42,559 nt of DNA from Acidimicrobiaceae bacterium. Its GTDB lineage: Bacteria; Actinomycetota; Acidimicrobiia; Acidimicrobiales; RAAP-2. Location of the stretch: contig DAHUZJ010000037.1 of assembly GCA_027306585.1 (NCBI GenBank), forward strand, positions 1-42,559. The letters are read 5' to 3'. This document shows positions 31,952 to 39,251 of the stretch, in pieces (position 1 is the stretch's first letter; each line of letters begins with the position of its first letter). Made by a program: the position numbers and the translations under genes. The notes under the pieces were generated by a model that searched no databases, was not told where the DNA came from, and saw only the letters and a list, made by a program, of their open reading frames with translations.

Positions 31952-33464
31952 CCGGATCGGCCACCCGGGGCTTGCCGCCAAGGTCATGGGGGCCGACGAC
32001 GCGGCGGCCCTCATCGGCGACGGCACACACGTGGGCATGAGCGGGTTCACGGGCGCCGGGTACCCCAAGGCCGTGCCGTCGGCATTGGCCCGGCGCATCG
32101 CCGACGCGCACGCCCGCGGCGACCCGTTCGCCGTCGGGGTGTGGACCGGGGCGTCGACCGGGCCCGAGCTGGACGGAGCCCTCGCCGCCACCCACGGGAT
32201 CGACCTGCGGATGCCGTACCAGTCGGACCCCGTCACCCGGGCCCAGATCAACGCCGGCGAGATGGACTACGTCGACGTCCACCTCTCGCAGGTGGCTCAG
32301 ATGGTGTGGGAGGGGTTCTTCGGCCACCTCGACGTGGCGGTGGTCGAGGTGACGGCGGTCACCCCTGACGGGGACCTCGTGCCGTCGACGTCGATCGGCA
32401 ACAACAAGACGTGGCTCGACCTCGCCGACCGGGTGATCCTCGAAGTGAACGCCTGGCAGCCGGAGGCGCTCGACGGCGTCCACGACGTCTACTACGGCAC
32501 CGCCCTCCCGCCCCACCGCCGGCCGATCCCGCTCGTGCACCCTGCCGACCGCATCGGCGCCCCGCACCTGCGGTGCCCCGCCGACAAGGTGGTGGCGGTG
32601 GTCCAGACCGACGCCCCCGACCGGCACGTCGACTTCACTCCACCCGGCCGGGTGTCGGCGGCCATCGCCGGCCACGTCCTCGACTTCCTGGGTCACGAGG
32701 TGGCGCGCGGCCGGCTGTCCCGCCAGCTCCTCCCGCTGCAGTCGGGCGTGGGCAACGTGGCCAACGCCGTCATGGCGGGCCTCGACGGCGGGCCGTTCGG
32801 GCCGCTCACGGCGTTCACCGAGGTCCTGCAGGACGGCATGCTGGCACTGCTCCGCTCGGGGACGTTGGCCACGGCGTCGGCCACGGCGCTGTCGCTCGGC
32901 AAGGAGGCCTTGGGCGACTTCCGAGCCAACCTCGCCGACTACCGGGAGCGGCTCGTGCTCCGGCCCCAGGAGATGAGCAACCACCCCGAGCTGGTGCGCC
33001 GCCTGGGGGTCATCGCCATGAACGGGATGCTCGAGGCCGACATCTACGGCAACGTCAACTCGACCCACGTCATGGGCTCGCGCATCCAGAACGGCATCGG
33101 CGGGTCCGGGGACTTCACTCGCAACAGCTACTTGTCCATGTTCCTGTCGCCGTCGACGGCGGTGCGTGGCGACATCTCGTGCATCGTCCCGATGGTGAGC
33201 CACGTCGACCACACCGAGCACGACGTCCACGTCCTCGTGACCGAGCACGGGCTCGCCGACCTCCGCGGCCTCGCGCCACGCCAGCGGGCCCGCCAGGTGA
33301 TCGAGCACTGCGCCCACCCCGACTACCGGGACGCCCTCGGCGACTACCTCGACCGAGCCGAGGCCGGCGCGACGGGGCTGCAGACCCCGCACCTGCTGGA
33401 CGAAGCGCTGTCGTGGCACGTGGCCTACCTGCGCCACGGCACCATGCGGGCCATCGGCTCCTGA
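31944..33464 (+). CDS. acetyl-CoA hydrolase/CoA-transferase family protein (Cat1-like)
   Basis: 506 aa, family of succinyl-CoA:acetate/propionate CoA-transferases and acetyl-CoA hydrolases. Visible are GMSGFTGAGYPKAVPSALA, VWTGASTGPELDGAL, the probable active-site glutamate in LTAFTEVLQDGMLALL, and late GIGGSGDFTRNSYLSMF followed by HVLVTEHGLADLRGLAPRQR. GTG 31944 overlaps the cbiCX stop by 8 bases (GTGGCTGA), so it is translated with the corrin operon although it is not a cobalamin enzyme. Its neighbours downstream are a B12-dependent acyl-CoA mutase, suggesting it activates or releases a short-chain acid (propionate, butyrate, isobutyrate or succinate). The last six codons (MRAIGS) are part of a 31-bp repeat. 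Confidence 0.9.
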   Translation: MADRIGHPGLAAKVMGADDAAALIGDGTHVGMSGFTGAGYPKAVPSALARRIADAHARGDPFAVGVWTGASTGPELDGALAATHGIDLRMPYQSDPVTRAQINAGEMDYVDVHLSQVAQMVWEGFFGHLDVAVVEVTAVTPDGDLVPSTSIGNNKTWLDLADRVILEVNAWQPEALDGVHDVYYGTALPPHRRPIPLVHPADRIGAPHLRCPADKVVAVVQTDAPDRHVDFTPPGRVSAAIAGHVLDFLGHEVARGRLSRQLLPLQSGVGNVANAVMAGLDGGPFGPLTAFTEVLQDGMLALLRSGTLATASATALSLGKEALGDFRANLADYRERLVLRPQEMSNHPELVRRLGVIAMNGMLEADIYGNVNSTHVMGSRIQNGIGGSGDFTRNSYLSMFLSPSTAVRGDISCIVPMVSHVDHTEHDVHVLVTEHGLADLRGLAPRQRARQVIEHCAHPDYRDALGDYLDRAEAGATGLQTPHLLDEALSWHVAYLRHGTMRAIGS

Positions 33465-33536
33465 CGGCCGCCGGATGCGGGCCATCGGCTCCTGACGGCC
33501 GCCGGATGCGGGCCATCGGCTCCTGACGGCCGCCGG
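33444..33536 (+). repeat. three perfect copies of a 31-bp direct repeat spanning a stop codon
   Basis: Copies at 33444-33474, 33475-33505 and 33506-33536 are identical. Each contains the codons for MRAIGS and a TGA stop followed by CGGCCGCCGG. The first copy is the true end of the CoA-transferase gene; the others are extra. Each junction can fold (GCCGGATG with CATCGGC). The third copy ends exactly at the marR -10 box. Confidence 0.97.
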
Positions 33537-33542
33537 TAGCGT
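33537..33542 (+). promoter_or_regulatory. -10 box for leaderless marR transcript
   Basis: TAGCGT begins on the base after the last 31-bp repeat and ends 6 bases before GTG 33549. The -35 region therefore lies inside repeat copy three. Confidence 0.5.
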
Positions 33543-33548
33543 GCGTCC

Positions 33549-34097
33549 GTGCACGCTCGGGGCCCGCTTCCGTTCGACCCGATCGAGGAAGCCCGCCGGC
33601 AGTGGGTGGTCCACGGCTGGGGCGAGGTCGCGCCGGCCATGGCCGTCGTCACCTCGATCATGCGGCTCCAGCAGGTCTACCTGTCCCGCGCCGACGCCGC
33701 CCTCCGCCCCTTGGGGCTCACCTTCGCCCGCTACGAGGTGCTCATGCTGCTCTCGTTCTCTCGCGTCGGGGCGCTTCCTCTCGGCAAGGTCGGCCAGCGG
33801 CTCCAGGTGAACCCGGCCAGCGTCACCAACGCCATCGACCGGCTGGAGGCCAACGGGCTCGTCGAGCGCCGGCCCAACCCCTCCGACGGCCGGGGCACGC
33901 TCGCACGCATCACCGCTGCCGGACGGCACCTGGCCGCCGTGGCCACCGACCGGATGAACGCCGAGGTGTTCGCAGACGTCGGGGCCGGCCACGACGACCT
34001 CGAGCGCTTGTTCACCCTGTTGGGCGAGCTGCGATCGGCGGCCGGCGACTTCCCTGCCGCGGCAACGGGAACGAGCACAGGTCCCGAGGCCACATAG
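33549..34097 (+). CDS. MarR-family transcriptional regulator
   Basis: 182-residue winged-helix repressor. An N-terminal helix (PAMAVVTSIMRLQQVYL) leads into the DNA-binding domain: GLTFARYEVLMLLSFSR, then LGKVGQRLQVNPASVTNAID as the recognition helix region, and the wing VERRPNPSDGRGTLARITAA. It starts at GTG 33549, apparently leaderless. Its stop codon (34095-34097) lies inside a perfect inverted repeat that overlaps the mutase promoter, so it probably represses the mutase genes and responds to an acyl-CoA or acid. Ligand unknown. Confidence 0.92.
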   Translation: MHARGPLPFDPIEEARRQWVVHGWGEVAPAMAVVTSIMRLQQVYLSRADAALRPLGLTFARYEVLMLLSFSRVGALPLGKVGQRLQVNPASVTNAIDRLEANGLVERRPNPSDGRGTLARITAAGRHLAAVATDRMNAEVFADVGAGHDDLERLFTLLGELRSAAGDFPAAATGTSTGPEAT

Positions 34098-34113
34098 TTT
34101 GATGCCGAACTAT
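34094..34113 (+). promoter_or_regulatory. inverted repeat ATAGTT-N8-AACTAT, probable MarR operator
   Basis: Perfect 6-bp arms at 34094-34099 and 34108-34113 with an 8-base spacer. The right arm overlaps the -10 box TATCAT. AT-rich arms stand out against the surrounding GC-rich DNA. Size and geometry suit a MarR dimer, and the site sits at the end of the marR gene just before the gene it would control. Confidence 0.65.
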
Positions 34114-34116
34114 CAT
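34111..34116 (+). promoter_or_regulatory. icmA: -10 box for leaderless mutase transcript
   Basis: TATCAT, five of six bases matching TATAAT, ends 6 bases before ATG 34123. It overlaps the right arm of the palindrome, so a bound repressor would block polymerase. Confidence 0.6.
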
Positions 34117-34122
34117 GGTGGC

Positions 34123-35757
34123 ATGGGTACGGCGCGCGAACGGTGGCAGGCCGCCTACGAGGCTGCTCCCCGACGGCCGGTGCCGTTCGAGACCCTGTCG
34201 GGGATCGCCCTCGAGCCCGTCTACGGTCCGTCCGACGGCGAGCACCCCGGGCTGTGGCCCTACACGCGAGGACCGTACGCGTCGATGTACCGGACCCGGC
34301 TGTGGACGATGCGCCAGTTCGCCGGGTTCGGGACGGCGGAGGACACCAACGCCCGGTTCAAGGACCTCCTGCGGGCCGGGGGCAACGGACTGTCGACGGC
34401 CTTCGACATGCCGACGCTGCTCGGCCGGGACTCGGACGACCCACTGGCCCGAGGCGAGGTCGGTCGAGCGGGCGTGGCCGTGGACACGCTGGCCGACATG
34501 GAGACCCTCTTCGACGGCATCGACCTCGGGCAGGTGAGCACGTCGATGACCATCAACTCGGCGGCCGCCCCGGTGATGGCCATGTACGTGGGCGTCGCCG
34601 ACCGCACGGGCGTCGACCGGCGGCGCCTGTCGGGCACCATCCAGAACGACATCTTGAAGGAGTACCAGGCCCAGAAGGAGTACGTCTTCCCGCCTCGCCC
34701 GAGCGTCCGGCTCGTCACCGACCTCATCCGCTTCGCCTCGGCCGAGCTCCCCCGCTGGCATCCCGTCTCGGTCTCGGGCTACCACATCCGGGAAGCGGGC
34801 TCGACGGCCGCCCAGGAGCTCGCCTTCACCTTGGCCAACGGCTTCGCCTACGTCGAGGCCGCCGTGGCGGCAGGTCTCGCCGTGGACCGGTTCGCCCCCC
34901 GGCTGAGCTTCTTCTTCAACGCCCACATCGACTTCTTCGAGGAGATCGCGAAGTACCGGGCGGCCCGGCGGATCTGGGCCCGCTGGCTGCGGGACCGCTA
35001 CGGCGCCACCGCCGAGCGGTCCCTGCAGCTGCGCTTCCACGCCCAGACGGCCGGGGTCTCCCTCACCGCCCAGCAGCCCGAGGTCAACCTGGCCCGGGTG
35101 GCGCTCGAGGCGCTGGCCGCGGTGCTCGGCGGCACCCAGAGCCTGCACACCGACAGCTACGACGAGGCGCTGGCCCTGCCGACCGAGAGGGCCGCCCGCC
35201 TGGCCCTGCGGACCCAGCAGGTCGTGGCCGAGGAGACGGGCGTGGCCCACGTCGCCGACCCGCTCGGCGGCTCCTACCTCGTGGAGTCGCTCACCGACGA
35301 GCTGGAGCGCCAGGCGGAGGAGGTGTTCGCCCTCCTCCTCGAGGCGGGCAACGGCTCCCTGCTCGAGGGGGTGCTGGCGAGGATCGACGACGGGTGGTTC
35401 TGCGACGAGATCGCCGACGCCGCCTACCGGTTCCAACGCAAGCTGGCTGCCGGCGAGTGGGTCCTCGTCGGCGTGAACGGCCACACCGACGGCGACGACG
35501 GCACCGGGGTGCCGACCCTCTCCGTCGACCCGGCGGTCGAGGCCCGCCAGCTGGCCAAGCTCGCCACCGTCAAGCACGCCCGCGACGACGACGCCGTGCG
35601 GACCGCGTTGGCGCGGCTGCGGGCCGAGGCGGCCGACCCGACCGTCAACCTGCTGCCGGCCCTCATCGAGGCGGCCGCCGCCCACGTCACCGTTGGGGAG
35701 TCCATGCGGGCTCTCGAGGAGGTCTGGGGCACGTGGACCGAGCGGGCGGTGGCGTGA
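34123..35757 (+). CDS. icmA: B12-dependent acyl-CoA mutase large subunit, isobutyryl-CoA mutase-like
   Basis: Substrate-binding TIM-barrel subunit of 544 aa without its own B12 domain, as in IcmA. Visible are GPYASMYRTRLWTMRQFAGF, GLSTAFDMPTLLGRDSDDP, SGTIQNDILKEYQAQKEYVF, SVSGYHIREAGSTAAQELAF and LRFHAQTAGVSLTAQQPEVN. Position 66 is Phe and 184 is Gln where methylmalonyl-CoA mutase has Tyr89 and Arg207; Phe/Gln is the pair known in isobutyryl-CoA mutase, which handles uncharged acyl groups. I therefore infer isobutyryl/n-butyryl-CoA interconversion rather than methylmalonyl/succinyl. ATG 34123 is chosen by its spacing from the -10 box; an ATG at 34102 lies within the operator. The stop overlaps the small-subunit start (GTGA). 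Confidence 0.9.
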   Translation: MGTARERWQAAYEAAPRRPVPFETLSGIALEPVYGPSDGEHPGLWPYTRGPYASMYRTRLWTMRQFAGFGTAEDTNARFKDLLRAGGNGLSTAFDMPTLLGRDSDDPLARGEVGRAGVAVDTLADMETLFDGIDLGQVSTSMTINSAAAPVMAMYVGVADRTGVDRRRLSGTIQNDILKEYQAQKEYVFPPRPSVRLVTDLIRFASAELPRWHPVSVSGYHIREAGSTAAQELAFTLANGFAYVEAAVAAGLAVDRFAPRLSFFFNAHIDFFEEIAKYRAARRIWARWLRDRYGATAERSLQLRFHAQTAGVSLTAQQPEVNLARVALEALAAVLGGTQSLHTDSYDEALALPTERAARLALRTQQVVAEETGVAHVADPLGGSYLVESLTDELERQAEEVFALLLEAGNGSLLEGVLARIDDGWFCDEIADAAYRFQRKLAAGEWVLVGVNGHTDGDDGTGVPTLSVDPAVEARQLAKLATVKHARDDDAVRTALARLRAEAADPTVNLLPALIEAAAAHVTVGESMRALEEVWGTWTERAVA

Positions 35758-36176
35758 CGGCGCCGATCCGCGTGCTGCTCGCCAAAGTCGGCCTGGACGG
35801 CCACGACCGAGGGCTGCGGGTGGTGGCCCGGATCTTGCGCGACGCCGGGATGGAGGTCGTCTACGCGGGGCTGCGCCAGAGCCCGGAGGCCATCGCCGCC
35901 ACCGCGGTCCAGGAGGACGTCGACGTGGTCGGGGTCTCGATGCACAACGGCGCACACCTGACCCTGGCACCACTGGTGGTGGACGCCCTGCGGTCCGTCG
36001 ACCTGCCCGTGCCCGTCGTCGTGGGCGGGATCGTGCCGGCCGCCGACGTGCCGCGGCTGGAGGCGGCCGGGATCGCGGCCGTGCTCGGCCCCGGGGCCTC
36101 CGACGTGGACGTGGTGGCGACCGTCCGTCGCGTGGCCGGCGATCCGGTCACCCACGGCGCCGACGGGGGTCGCTGA
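35754..36176 (+). CDS. icmB: acyl-CoA mutase small (B12-binding) subunit
   Basis: 140-residue B12-binding domain. LLAKVGLDGHDRGLRVVAR holds the DxHxxG motif whose His replaces dimethylbenzimidazole as the lower cobalt ligand. Then follow EVVYAGLRQSPEAIAATAVQ, VDVVGVSMHNGAHLTLAPL, VVGGIVPAADVPRLEAAGI and LGPGASDVDVV. GTG 35754 overlaps the large-subunit stop (GTGA), so the two are made together and should form a heteromeric mutase. A hairpin downstream may end the transcript. Confidence 0.93.
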   Translation: MTAPIRVLLAKVGLDGHDRGLRVVARILRDAGMEVVYAGLRQSPEAIAATAVQEDVDVVGVSMHNGAHLTLAPLVVDALRSVDLPVPVVVGGIVPAADVPRLEAAGIAAVLGPGASDVDVVATVRRVAGDPVTHGADGGR

Positions 36177-36265
36177 GGGCCGGGAGCGTCCCGCAATCAC
36201 TGGGGGGCGCCGTCGGGCTCGAGGCCGCCGGCCCCCGGTGGCCGTGCCGTGGCCGGAGCCGAGGC

Positions 36266-36313
36266 CGGAGCGGGGCACGGAGCGGGGCACGGAGCCGGGC
36301 ACGGAGCGGGGCG
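36266..36313 (+). repeat. four 12-bp tandem units
   Basis: CGGAGCGGGGCA repeated four times (third copy has one change, the fourth ends in G) in the 179-base gap between the mutase small subunit and the AhpD-like gene. No gene is seen in this gap. Confidence 0.85.
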
Positions 36314-36329
36314 GGGTCCACCCCGCTCC
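36303..36329 (+). terminator. GC hairpin after the mutase operon
   Basis: GGAGCGGGG pairs perfectly with CCCCGCTCC (9-bp stem, 9-base loop); an alternative 7-bp stem GCGGGGT/ACCCCGC also forms. There is no U tract. It uses the last unit of the 12-bp repeat as its left arm. Confidence 0.45.
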
Positions 36330-36342
36330 CCGCCCGCGGTGC

Positions 36343-36348
36343 TAACAC
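36343..36348 (+). promoter_or_regulatory. weak -10 box before AhpD-like gene
   Basis: TAACAC ends 7 bases before ATG 36356, with no ribosome-binding site. Confidence 0.3.
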
Positions 36349-36355
36349 AAGGCCC

Positions 36356-36706
36356 ATGGTGGACACCACGCAGCAGGCGTTCCTCGACATCGCCCAGCAC
36401 GACCCCTCGGCGCTCGAGCGGCTCGTCCGGGCGAGCGCCGAGCACGTCGAGGCGTCGGGGCTCGACGCGCGCACGTACACGCTGGTCAACGTGGCGGCGC
36501 TGATCGCCCTGGACGCCGCCCCTTCCTCCTACATCTGGCAGATCGGCCTCGCCCTCGAAGCCGGCGTCACCCCCGAGGAGATCCTCGGGTTGCTCGTGGC
36601 CGTCGGGCCGACCGTCGGCAGCGCCAAGATCGTGGCCGCGGCACCGGAGATCGCCCTGGCGCTCGGGATCGACCTCGAGGCCATCGAGGCCGCCGGCAGG
36701 CGATGA
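36356..36706 (+). CDS. carboxymuconolactone decarboxylase/AhpD-fold protein
   Basis: 116-residue all-helical protein. LVNVAALIALDAAPSSYIWQ, then LALEAGVTPEEILGLLVAVG and IGSAKIV-like VGSAKIVAAAPEIALALGID, fit the AhpD/CMD fold. It has no cysteine at all, so it cannot act as a CxxC peroxidase-type AhpD. The reaction is unknown. It stands alone between the mutase operon's hairpin and the convergent zinc importer. The ATG gives the expected helix start. Confidence 0.75.
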   Translation: MVDTTQQAFLDIAQHDPSALERLVRASAEHVEASGLDARTYTLVNVAALIALDAAPSSYIWQIGLALEAGVTPEEILGLLVAVGPTVGSAKIVAAAPEIALALGIDLEAIEAAGRR

Positions 36707-36784
36707 CCCGGCCGCCGGCCGACCGCTGACCGCTCCTCCGGCCGGCCGGCCACGTCGGCGGTGACCGGAGCGCGCCGAGCACTG

Positions 36785-37615
36785 TCAGGCGGCGAGGGCC
36801 GCCGGCTGCCGCCGGGCACCCGGCCGGCGCCGCGCCGCGAGCGCCGCCGCCGCCCGGCCGGCCAGGTACCACGCGGCCCCCAGGATGCCCACGAAGAAGC
36901 CGACCGGCCAGTCGGTGACGTACGAAAGGGCGATCGCCGACCACACCGTGACGAGGGCGATGGCCACCGATGCGGCGATCGTGGCCCTGGGACTGCGAGC
37001 CACCGCCCGCGCCGCCGCCGGCGGGCCGACCATGAGGCTGAACATGAGCAGCGTGCCCACCACCGGGACGGCCATCGTCGTGACCACGGCCACCAGCAGC
37101 AGGAACCACAGATCGGCGGCGAGGACCGAGACCCCCCGGCCGTCGGCCACGTCGGGCAGCACGGCCGTGAGCAGCAGGGGTCGGTGGAGCACGGCGGCAG
37201 CGGCCACGGCGAGGACGGCCAGTCCGGCCGTCGCCGCCAGCTCCTGCGTGCTCACCCCCAGCAGCTCGCCGAACAAGAGGGCGTAGACCTGCGACGAGTA
37301 CTCGGCGGTCCAGCTGAGGAAGAGCGCGCCGAGGCCGAGCATGACCACGATCACGAGGGCGGAGGCGACGTCCGTCCGGCGCCGGCGGCCGAGCCATGCC
37401 ACCCCCAGGGCGGCGAGCGGCGAGACGACGCCGAGGCCGGCGATCGCACTGACGCCCAGGACGGCGGCGCCGGCCGCCCCGGCGAACGCCGACATCGGCA
37501 CCGCGTGGGCGGCGAAGGTGGCGCCGCGCACCACGACGTGGAACCCGACCACGCCGGCCACCACGGCGACCAGGGTGGCCGTGACCCAGGCGGTGGCCAT
37601 CACGCCGGAGAACAT
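36785..37615 (-). CDS. zinc/manganese ABC importer permease (second copy)
   Basis: 276-residue ABC-3 family permease with about eight hydrophobic helices. VVAGVVGFHVVVRGATFAAH matches the family's N-terminal block, then PMSAFAGAAGAAVLG, LLFGELLGVS, and near the end VVGTLLMFSLMVGPPAAARA. ATG 37615 shares a base with the first permease's stop (TGATG). Last gene of the zur-regulated set. The two permeases are clearly different from each other and may form a heterodimer. Confidence 0.9.
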   Translation of the reverse strand: MFSGVMATAWVTATLVAVVAGVVGFHVVVRGATFAAHAVPMSAFAGAAGAAVLGVSAIAGLGVVSPLAALGVAWLGRRRRTDVASALVIVVMLGLGALFLSWTAEYSSQVYALLFGELLGVSTQELAATAGLAVLAVAAAAVLHRPLLLTAVLPDVADGRGVSVLAADLWFLLLVAVVTTMAVPVVGTLLMFSLMVGPPAAARAVARSPRATIAASVAIALVTVWSAIALSYVTDWPVGFFVGILGAAWYLAGRAAAALAARRRPGARRQPAALAA

Positions 37616-38463
37616 CACGCCCCTGCCCGTGCCCGCGCCCACCCCACGAGCTCCGCGCCCAGGTAGAGGGCCAGCACCAGCGTCACGACGAAGAAGCTCA
37701 CCGGCCACCCGGTGTGCGACGGCGGCCAGGTGGCGCTGGCGTAGGACAGGACCACGCCGCCCCACGTCGCGACCAGGCCGAGCACCGACGCCACGACCAC
37801 GGCGGTGAGCGGGCGCCGGGTCAGGCGCAGTGCGGCGGCCGCCGGGCCGACGAGCAGGGCCGTGCTGAGGATGGTCCCGACGGCGACGGCGCTCAGCGAC
37901 ACGACCACACCGACGAGCACCAGGAACACCAGACCCACCGTGCGCACCCGGACCCCGCGGGCGGCGGCCAGCTCGGCGCTCACCGAGCTGAGGAGCAGCG
38001 GCCGGTACAGCACGGCCACCAGCACCAGCCCGACCACGCCCAACCCGATCATCACCGGCAGCGTGCCCGGGCTCACGGCGAACAGCGACCCGAACAGGAT
38101 CGTGATCGTGGCGCCGGTCGTGGTGGAGGTCGTCGTGTCGAAGTACAGGAGCAGCGCCGCCAGGCCGAGCGCTGCGCCGAGCACGATGCCCGTGGCGACG
38201 TCGCGTCCCCGGCGGTGCTGGACGCCGAACAGGTCCATCGTGGCCGCCACCGCCGCCCCGACCGTCACGTAGCCGAAGAACGGGTTCACCCCGGCCAAGA
38301 AGGCCCCCGAGCCGCCGAGGGTCCCGAGGTCGCCCAGGGCGTGCCCGGAGAACGACTGTCCGCGGATCACCGTGAACACGCCGACCACCCCCGAGACGAC
38401 GGCCACCACCGCACCCGCCACCACGGCGGTGTGCACGGGGCCGCTGGCGAAGAACCCGCTCAC
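37615..38463 (-). CDS. zinc/manganese ABC importer permease (first copy)
   Basis: 282-residue ABC-3 family permease. VVSGVVGVFTVIRGQSFSGH and ALGDLGTLGGSGAFLAG are the conserved N-terminal blocks. ITILFGSLFAVSPGTLPVMI and VAVGTILSTALLVGPAAAAL follow later. GTG 38463 overlaps the ATPase stop (GTGA). It is followed directly by the second permease, so the importer probably uses a heterodimeric channel. Confidence 0.92.
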   Translation of the reverse strand: MSGFFASGPVHTAVVAGAVVAVVSGVVGVFTVIRGQSFSGHALGDLGTLGGSGAFLAGVNPFFGYVTVGAAVAATMDLFGVQHRRGRDVATGIVLGAALGLAALLLYFDTTTSTTTGATITILFGSLFAVSPGTLPVMIGLGVVGLVLVAVLYRPLLLSSVSAELAAARGVRVRTVGLVFLVLVGVVVSLSAVAVGTILSTALLVGPAAAALRLTRRPLTAVVVASVLGLVATWGGVVLSYASATWPPSHTGWPVSFFVVTLVLALYLGAELVGWARARAGA

Positions 38464-39251
38464 CGCGTCACGAGGTCCGTGGGCCCGGTGTCGCCGGCCA
38501 CCACCACCACCCGGCCGCCCAGCTCGAGGACGCTGACCGGATGGCCGTACAGGCCGCTCAGCACCTCCCCGCGAACCACCTCCGCCGGCGTGCCGCTGGC
38601 CACCCTGCCCTCCGCCACGTACACGATCCGGTCCATCACCGGGAGGAGCGGGTTCATGTCGTGGGCGGAGAGCAGGACGGCCACGCCCTGCTCCTTGGTG
38701 AGCTTGGCGAGCAATGTCACGACCTCTTGGCCGTTGGCCAGGTCGAGGTTGGCGAGCGGCTCGTCCAGCAAGAGCAGCGGGGGTTGGGCGACGAGCGCGT
38801 GGGCGATGAGGACCCGCTGCAGCTCGCCACCGGACAGCGTGCCCACGCGTGCGTCGGCCAGCCGGGTGGCGCCGACCGCCGACAGCATGGCGTCGACGGC
38901 CTCGTCGCGTTGTCGCGAGCGGCGCCGGAACCCGTAGCGGTTGCCGTCGAGGCCGAGCGACACGAGGTCCCGCACCCGCAAGGGGACGTCGGGGTCCAGT
39001 GCCACCTTCTGGGGGACGTAGCCGACCTGGGCCCGCGCCGGTCGTCCCGCCGGGCGCCCCACCACCTCCACGTGCCCGCGGGCGGCCGGCAGGAGACCGA
39101 GGATCACGCGGAACAGGGTCGTCTTGCCGGCGCCGTTCGACCCGATGAGCCCCGTCAGCTCGCCGGGGGCGATCTCGAAGCCCACCTCGTCGAGGACGTG
39201 CCGGCCGCCGAGCCAGACGTCGACCCCCTCGACGGAGAGGACGGTGCTCAC
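38460..39251 (-). CDS. znuC: zinc/manganese ABC importer ATPase
   Basis: 263-residue ABC ATPase of the metal-uptake type. Walker A is GLIGSNGAGKTTLFRVILGL; then the Q-loop VGYVPQK, signature TLSGGELQRVLIAHAL, Walker B PPLLLLDEPLANLD, and H-loop SAHDMNPL. GTG 39251 overlaps the binding-protein stop (GTGA). It drives import through the two permeases that follow. Confidence 0.93.
   Translation of the reverse strand: MSTVLSVEGVDVWLGGRHVLDEVGFEIAPGELTGLIGSNGAGKTTLFRVILGLLPAARGHVEVVGRPAGRPARAQVGYVPQKVALDPDVPLRVRDLVSLGLDGNRYGFRRRSRQRDEAVDAMLSAVGATRLADARVGTLSGGELQRVLIAHALVAQPPLLLLDEPLANLDLANGQEVVTLLAKLTKEQGVAVLLSAHDMNPLLPVMDRIVYVAEGRVASGTPAEVVRGEVLSGLYGHPVSVLELGGRVVVVAGDTGPTDLVTR

Noticed and set aside
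34099..34122. Upstream ATG/TTG starts for the mutase (MMPNYHGG...)
   Set aside because: These codons lie within the palindrome and -10 box; ATG 34123 has the right spacing and matches the family N-terminus.
34123..35757. Methylmalonyl-CoA mutase large subunit
   Set aside because: The positions equivalent to Tyr89 and Arg207 are Phe and Gln, and the closest remembered sequence is IcmA.
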